This document shows positions 60,778-64,000 of a stretch of 64,000 nucleotides of DNA, in pieces; the stretch's first letter is position 1; the number at the start of each line of letters is the position of its first letter. The stretch covers positions 24,207 through 88,206 of the forward strand of contig JBLHPE010000002.1 of assembly GCA_047624005.1 (NCBI GenBank). The letters run 5' to 3'. Position numbers and translations under genes: made by a program. The notes under the pieces were generated by a model, which saw nothing but the letters and a program-made list of their open reading frames with translations, was not told the origin of the DNA and searched no databases. The stretch comes from Ascidiaceihabitans sp047624005 (GTDB taxonomy: Bacteria; Pseudomonadota; Alphaproteobacteria; Rhodobacterales; Rhodobacteraceae).

Positions 60778-62334
60778 TCAATCCTTGCGTATTTTAACGC
60801 TTAATTCGGCATTCAGCGAATTGGCAAGGGATTGCAATCGAACCTCTGCGACCTCGCCATAAAGTGGGAGGGCATCAGGTGTCAGGCGCAGTTCAAGCAA
60901 CTGCTTTTTGGGAAACCACTTGAACGTGGCGCGATCAGCGCCTTTTTCCATCCACAGCATCGCGCCAAATCGCATGGCCTTGCCTAAAACTTCGGCCTCA
61001 AGCTGGGTCTTGTCATCAGCAAGAGTGTAGAGTTCTGCGAACCGCGTGCCTTCGCGGGAATTGGAATATCTGTGCAACAAGGCCAACCCAAGAAAAATTC
61101 GTTCAGAGTGGTTTAACCCGCCAAGATTGGCGCGGGTGGCGTTGTCAAAGCAAACTTCAGCGCGATAATCAGGGTGGGCACGCCAGCTGACATCGTGCAA
61201 CAGACACGCCGCTTTGATCAGTCGTTTGCGGGCATCCGGTGCGGATTTGAAAAGGGGCAGGACGAATTCGTAAAGCGATTTTCCAAATCCAGGCATCCGT
61301 GCATCTTTGGCCTCGGCAAACCGCGAGGCTTCGATAAGGGGGTCACGATCACGCAACCGTTGGGGCATCTGTTCGTACAGCAACCCTTCGCGGATGCCAT
61401 AGCTGCTGATGGCGATGTCTTTGGGTTTGAACGCCTTGACCAGTTGCTTAAGAACCATTGCTGCCAAAGGGACCAGCGCCATACGGGCGGATGAAATACC
61501 ACAAGCGCTGCGCAATTCGTCGATGTTGGCCTCTTCGATATACTTCGCTGTGCGGGAAACATGCGCGGGTGTCATGCGGTATTCATGCAGAACATGCAGT
61601 GGATATCCGCGACGGTGCATGTCGATACGCGCTATGGCCCGCCAACTGCCACCGACCAGAAACAAGCGGTCCCGCTGCGCCCCCATCTGTTCAACCAAAT
61701 TAGCGATGGTTGCCTTAATGTGGGCTTTGCGTCCTTTGTAGCCACCCTTTATGCTTTGCAATTTGAGCGGCCCAAGATTTGAAGTGACCCGTTTTCCGAC
61801 ACGACCTTCAGAAATTTCAGCCAGCTCCATAGACGAACCGCCGATGTCGCAGATCAAGCCGTATGCACCAGGCCAACCCAGCAAAACACCTTGGGCCGAA
61901 AGCCGCGCTTCCTCTTTGCCATCGATGACCCAGATTTTCAGACCTGTATCGCGCAAAACATCTGCGCAAAAAGCAGGGCCATCATTCGCGTCACGCACGG
62001 CTGCGGTCGCGACAACGGTGAGTTCGGATAGTCCCATCCCGTCTGCAAGATGCTTGAACCGGATCATCGCGGCCAAGGCACGTTTGCGTCCTGAGGGGCT
62101 AAGGTGGCCCGTTTCTGAGACACCGGTGCCCAACGCGCACATAATTTTTTCGTTGTAGAAATAGGCGGGGCTTCGGGCGGCCCCGTCAAAAACCACCATC
62201 CGGACAGAGTTTGATCCAACATCGACTACACCGACACGCGACAACGCGCGGGTACTTGGATCGTCAAAAAGAGAAAGGCCAAAGGAGCCTGTATCGTTTT
62301 CAGAGTGTTCGGTTTGCACGTCTGGTGGTTCCAT
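60778..62334 (-). CDS. ppx: Exopolyphosphatase / Ppx-GppA phosphatase
   Basis: 518 residues. The N-terminal actin-like domain has VVDVGSNSVRMVVFDGAARS near 36, VATAAVRDANDGPAFC near 107 and LICDIGGSSMELAEISEGRV near 155 (acid and phosphate-binding motifs). A C-terminal HD-like domain has LLHDVSWRAHPDY near 387. It hydrolyses polyphosphate or pppGpp. It sits just after ppk on the same strand, so polyphosphate synthesis and breakdown are paired. Confidence 0.93.
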   Translation of the reverse strand: MEPPDVQTEHSENDTGSFGLSLFDDPSTRALSRVGVVDVGSNSVRMVVFDGAARSPAYFYNEKIMCALGTGVSETGHLSPSGRKRALAAMIRFKHLADGMGLSELTVVATAAVRDANDGPAFCADVLRDTGLKIWVIDGKEEARLSAQGVLLGWPGAYGLICDIGGSSMELAEISEGRVGKRVTSNLGPLKLQSIKGGYKGRKAHIKATIANLVEQMGAQRDRLFLVGGSWRAIARIDMHRRGYPLHVLHEYRMTPAHVSRTAKYIEEANIDELRSACGISSARMALVPLAAMVLKQLVKAFKPKDIAISSYGIREGLLYEQMPQRLRDRDPLIEASRFAEAKDARMPGFGKSLYEFVLPLFKSAPDARKRLIKAACLLHDVSWRAHPDYRAEVCFDNATRANLGGLNHSERIFLGLALLHRYSNSREGTRFAELYTLADDKTQLEAEVLGKAMRFGAMLWMEKGADRATFKWFPKKQLLELRLTPDALPLYGEVAEVRLQSLANSLNAELSVKIRKD

Positions 62335-62414
62335 TGTGTCGGATATTTGGTGGCACTTTGCCCTGAAGGGTTAGGCCGGGTCAACACGTCCTTAAGGTGT
62401 GCGTGTTGCGGGTT

Positions 62415-64000
62415 CTATTCTTTTGTATGGGTCAACTTGGGAACATCCGATGCACCGGCAGACCCGCGGCCGGACAGGGATGGATTTTCCATAAAGAAGC
62501 GGTGGCAATTGAATTCGAATGTGCCCTCTTCGACGGGGGGACGGGTAAAACTGCCATCAGGTGCCATGACCCAACTTTGGGCAACGTCTGCCAAATTAGC
62601 CGCCATAATCTGCGATACAATTTGCGCCTTAACCGTTGGGTTTTTGATCTCGACCAGTGTTTCGACACGTCGGTTTAAATTGCGGCTCATCCAGTCGGCA
62701 GAAGACATGAACACCCGCGCCTTTTTGTGGGGTAGGCCAAAGCCGTTGCCAAAGCAAACAATGCGCGAATGCTCCAAAAACCGGCCAACAATAGATTTCA
62801 CACGGATGTTTTCGGACAGACCGGCAATACCCGGACGCAGTCCACAAATGCCGCGCACCACGAGGCTGATTTTCACACCATCTTGGGAGGCCGCATAAAG
62901 CGCATCGATAATTTCCTTTTCGACCAAGCTGTTCATCTTGGCCCAAATCTCGGCAGGGCGACCTGCGCGGGCATGTTCGGCTTCTGCCGCGATCATCTCA
63001 AGCAGTCGTGTCTTTAGATTTGCGGGAGAGATGGCAAGATTGCTTAGGTTCTCGGGCGGTGCGTAACCCGATAGGTAGTTGAAAACTTTGGTCGCATCGC
63101 GCCCTAGTTTGGGATCACAAGTGAAAAACGACAAATCGGTATAAATCCGCGCGGTGATCGGGTGATAGTTGCCCGTACCGTAGTGTGTGTAGGTGACCAA
63201 TTCGCTGCCTTCGCGGCGCACAACTGTACTGATTTTGGCATGCGTTTTAAGGTCAATAAATCCGTAAACGACATGTGCACCAGCGCGCTCAAGACGGCGG
63301 GATTGGCGAATATTGGCAGCTTCGTCAAAGCGGGCCTTTAGCTCCACCAACGCGGTGACGGATTTGCCGTCTTCGGCGGCTTCGCACAGTGCCTCGACAA
63401 TGGGGGATCGCTTGGAGGTGCGGTAAAGCGTCTGCTTGATTGCGACGACATGGGGGTCGCGGGCGGCTTGCTGCAAGAAGCGCACAACCATGTCGAAGGT
63501 TTCGTAAGGGTGATGGAGCAACATGTCTTTTTGGCGAATGGCTGCGAACATATCCCCTTCAAAGTCGGTGACCCGTTCGGGAACCCGCGGTATGAACGTG
63601 GGCCATAAAAGATCGGGTCTTTCTTCCAGCACCAACTCGCTTAGATCGTCGATGCCGATCATGCCATCAATCTCGATCATCTCATCATCGCCGACACCAA
63701 GTTCAGCCATCACAACGGATTTCAATTTTTCAGGGGCGCCTGTTGATATGCTTATACGCACCACTTCACCGCGTTTGCGTCGTTTTAAAGCAACTTCAAA
63801 TTCGCGCACCAAATCTTCGGCTTCTTCTTCGACCTCAAGATCGCTGTCTCGCAGGACTCGGAATTCGAAATGGCCCTTTAATTCGTATCCCGGAAAGAGG
63901 CCGGAAATATTGAGAACCAGCAAGGCTTCGAGCGGTAAAAATCTGTGACCTTTTTCACTGGGAACCGAGATGAACCGGTCAATTTGTGCTGGGATCGGCA
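62415..64000 (-). CDS. ppk: Polyphosphate kinase 1, N-terminus beyond the window edge
   Basis: The frame is open to the window end; 527 complete codons are visible before the stop at 62415. Catalytic phospho-His in IDLKTHAKISTVVRREGSEL, second His in THYGTGNYHPITARIYTD, and the metal-binding DLSFFTCDPKLGRDATKVFN. The region from YELKGHFEFRVLRDSDLEVE is the middle domain. Transfers the terminal phosphate of ATP to polyphosphate. Open codons extend past 63923 with no start in the window. Confidence 0.95.
   Translation of the reverse strand, partial: PIPAQIDRFISVPSEKGHRFLPLEALLVLNISGLFPGYELKGHFEFRVLRDSDLEVEEEAEDLVREFEVALKRRKRGEVVRISISTGAPEKLKSVVMAELGVGDDEMIEIDGMIGIDDLSELVLEERPDLLWPTFIPRVPERVTDFEGDMFAAIRQKDMLLHHPYETFDMVVRFLQQAARDPHVVAIKQTLYRTSKRSPIVEALCEAAEDGKSVTALVELKARFDEAANIRQSRRLERAGAHVVYGFIDLKTHAKISTVVRREGSELVTYTHYGTGNYHPITARIYTDLSFFTCDPKLGRDATKVFNYLSGYAPPENLSNLAISPANLKTRLLEMIAAEAEHARAGRPAEIWAKMNSLVEKEIIDALYAASQDGVKISLVVRGICGLRPGIAGLSENIRVKSIVGRFLEHSRIVCFGNGFGLPHKKARVFMSSADWMSRNLNRRVETLVEIKNPTVKAQIVSQIMAANLADVAQSWVMAPDGSFTRPPVEEGTFEFNCHRFFMENPSLSGRGSAGASDVPKLTHTKE

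Noticed and set aside
1..64000. CRISPR array, tRNA, rRNA or riboswitch
   Set aside because: No regularly spaced direct repeats, cloverleaf with CCA end, rRNA block or known riboswitch pattern was recognised while reading both strands.

Overview
The window reads as a chromosomal segment of a marine alphaproteobacterium of the Rhodobacterales (Roseobacter group). The evidence is the set of family members and their order: a choline-O-sulfate/choline to glycine betaine operon, a propionyl-CoA carboxylase/methylmalonyl-CoA mutase locus with its PccR-type regulator, a class A RNase P RNA, alphaproteobacterial TadA, GatCA, RluB and YebC proteins, and several small proteins of a kind common in this group. 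No rRNA, tRNA, CRISPR array, intact transposon or prophage was seen. The species cannot be named from sequence alone.

Layout. 1-1.7 kb: a membrane/stress set on the minus strand (TerC, a 29-residue one-helix peptide, XpaC-like protein cut by the window edge). 1.8-9.8 kb: housekeeping genes (rluB, tadA, a UPF0173 hydrolase, a VOC protein, gatC-gatA, a cell-wall lipoprotein and amidase pair, rnpB, an SDR, rpmG). 9.8-14.3 kb: small secreted or regulatory proteins, a Bax-inhibitor family membrane protein, and a LysR regulator divergent from a DUF1127 gene. 14.4-18.4 kb: a HisN-like phosphatase, 8-oxoguanine deaminase and a CAP protein in an overlapping operon that converges on guanine deaminase, which suggests oxidised and normal purine salvage. 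18.4-20.4 kb: mgtE and 5-formyl-THF cyclo-ligase. 20.4-24.4 kb: a gene-poor, AT-richer, partly decayed stretch with short secreted proteins and a LysE-family gene broken by one amber codon. 24.4-32.9 kb: transport genes (EamA, two SLC13/DASS permeases, a BASS symporter) around an FAD-dependent dehydrogenase. 32.9-36.8 kb: a glutathionyl-hydroquinone reductase, YebC, and two exporters.

36.8-43.5 kb is the betaine operon: BetI with a perfect inverted-repeat operator, choline sulfatase, an unusually short BCCT-like transporter, betaine aldehyde dehydrogenase and choline dehydrogenase. Together they would import choline or choline-sulfate, remove sulfate and oxidise choline to glycine betaine. 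43.6-57.2 kb is the propionyl-CoA locus: PccR (minus), an MFS exporter (minus), pccB, a run of small conserved or lipoprotein genes, pccA, a DUF4174 protein (minus), a sulfotransferase-like protein and methylmalonyl-CoA mutase. TTTGCAA-type sites lie in front of pccR and in the MFS/pccB divergent region, as expected for PccR control. Methylmalonyl-CoA epimerase is not in the window. 57.9-60.8 kb is a four-gene operon (VOC, GNAT, TerB-DnaJ, EEP phosphatase), followed by convergent ppx and a 5'-truncated ppk for polyphosphate turnover.

No clearly new multi-gene defence or biosynthetic system is visible. The best candidates for undescribed biology are the microprotein between terC and xpaC, the short BCCT-like protein fixed in the betaine operon, and the small-lipoprotein/sulfotransferase genes embedded in the propionyl-CoA locus.
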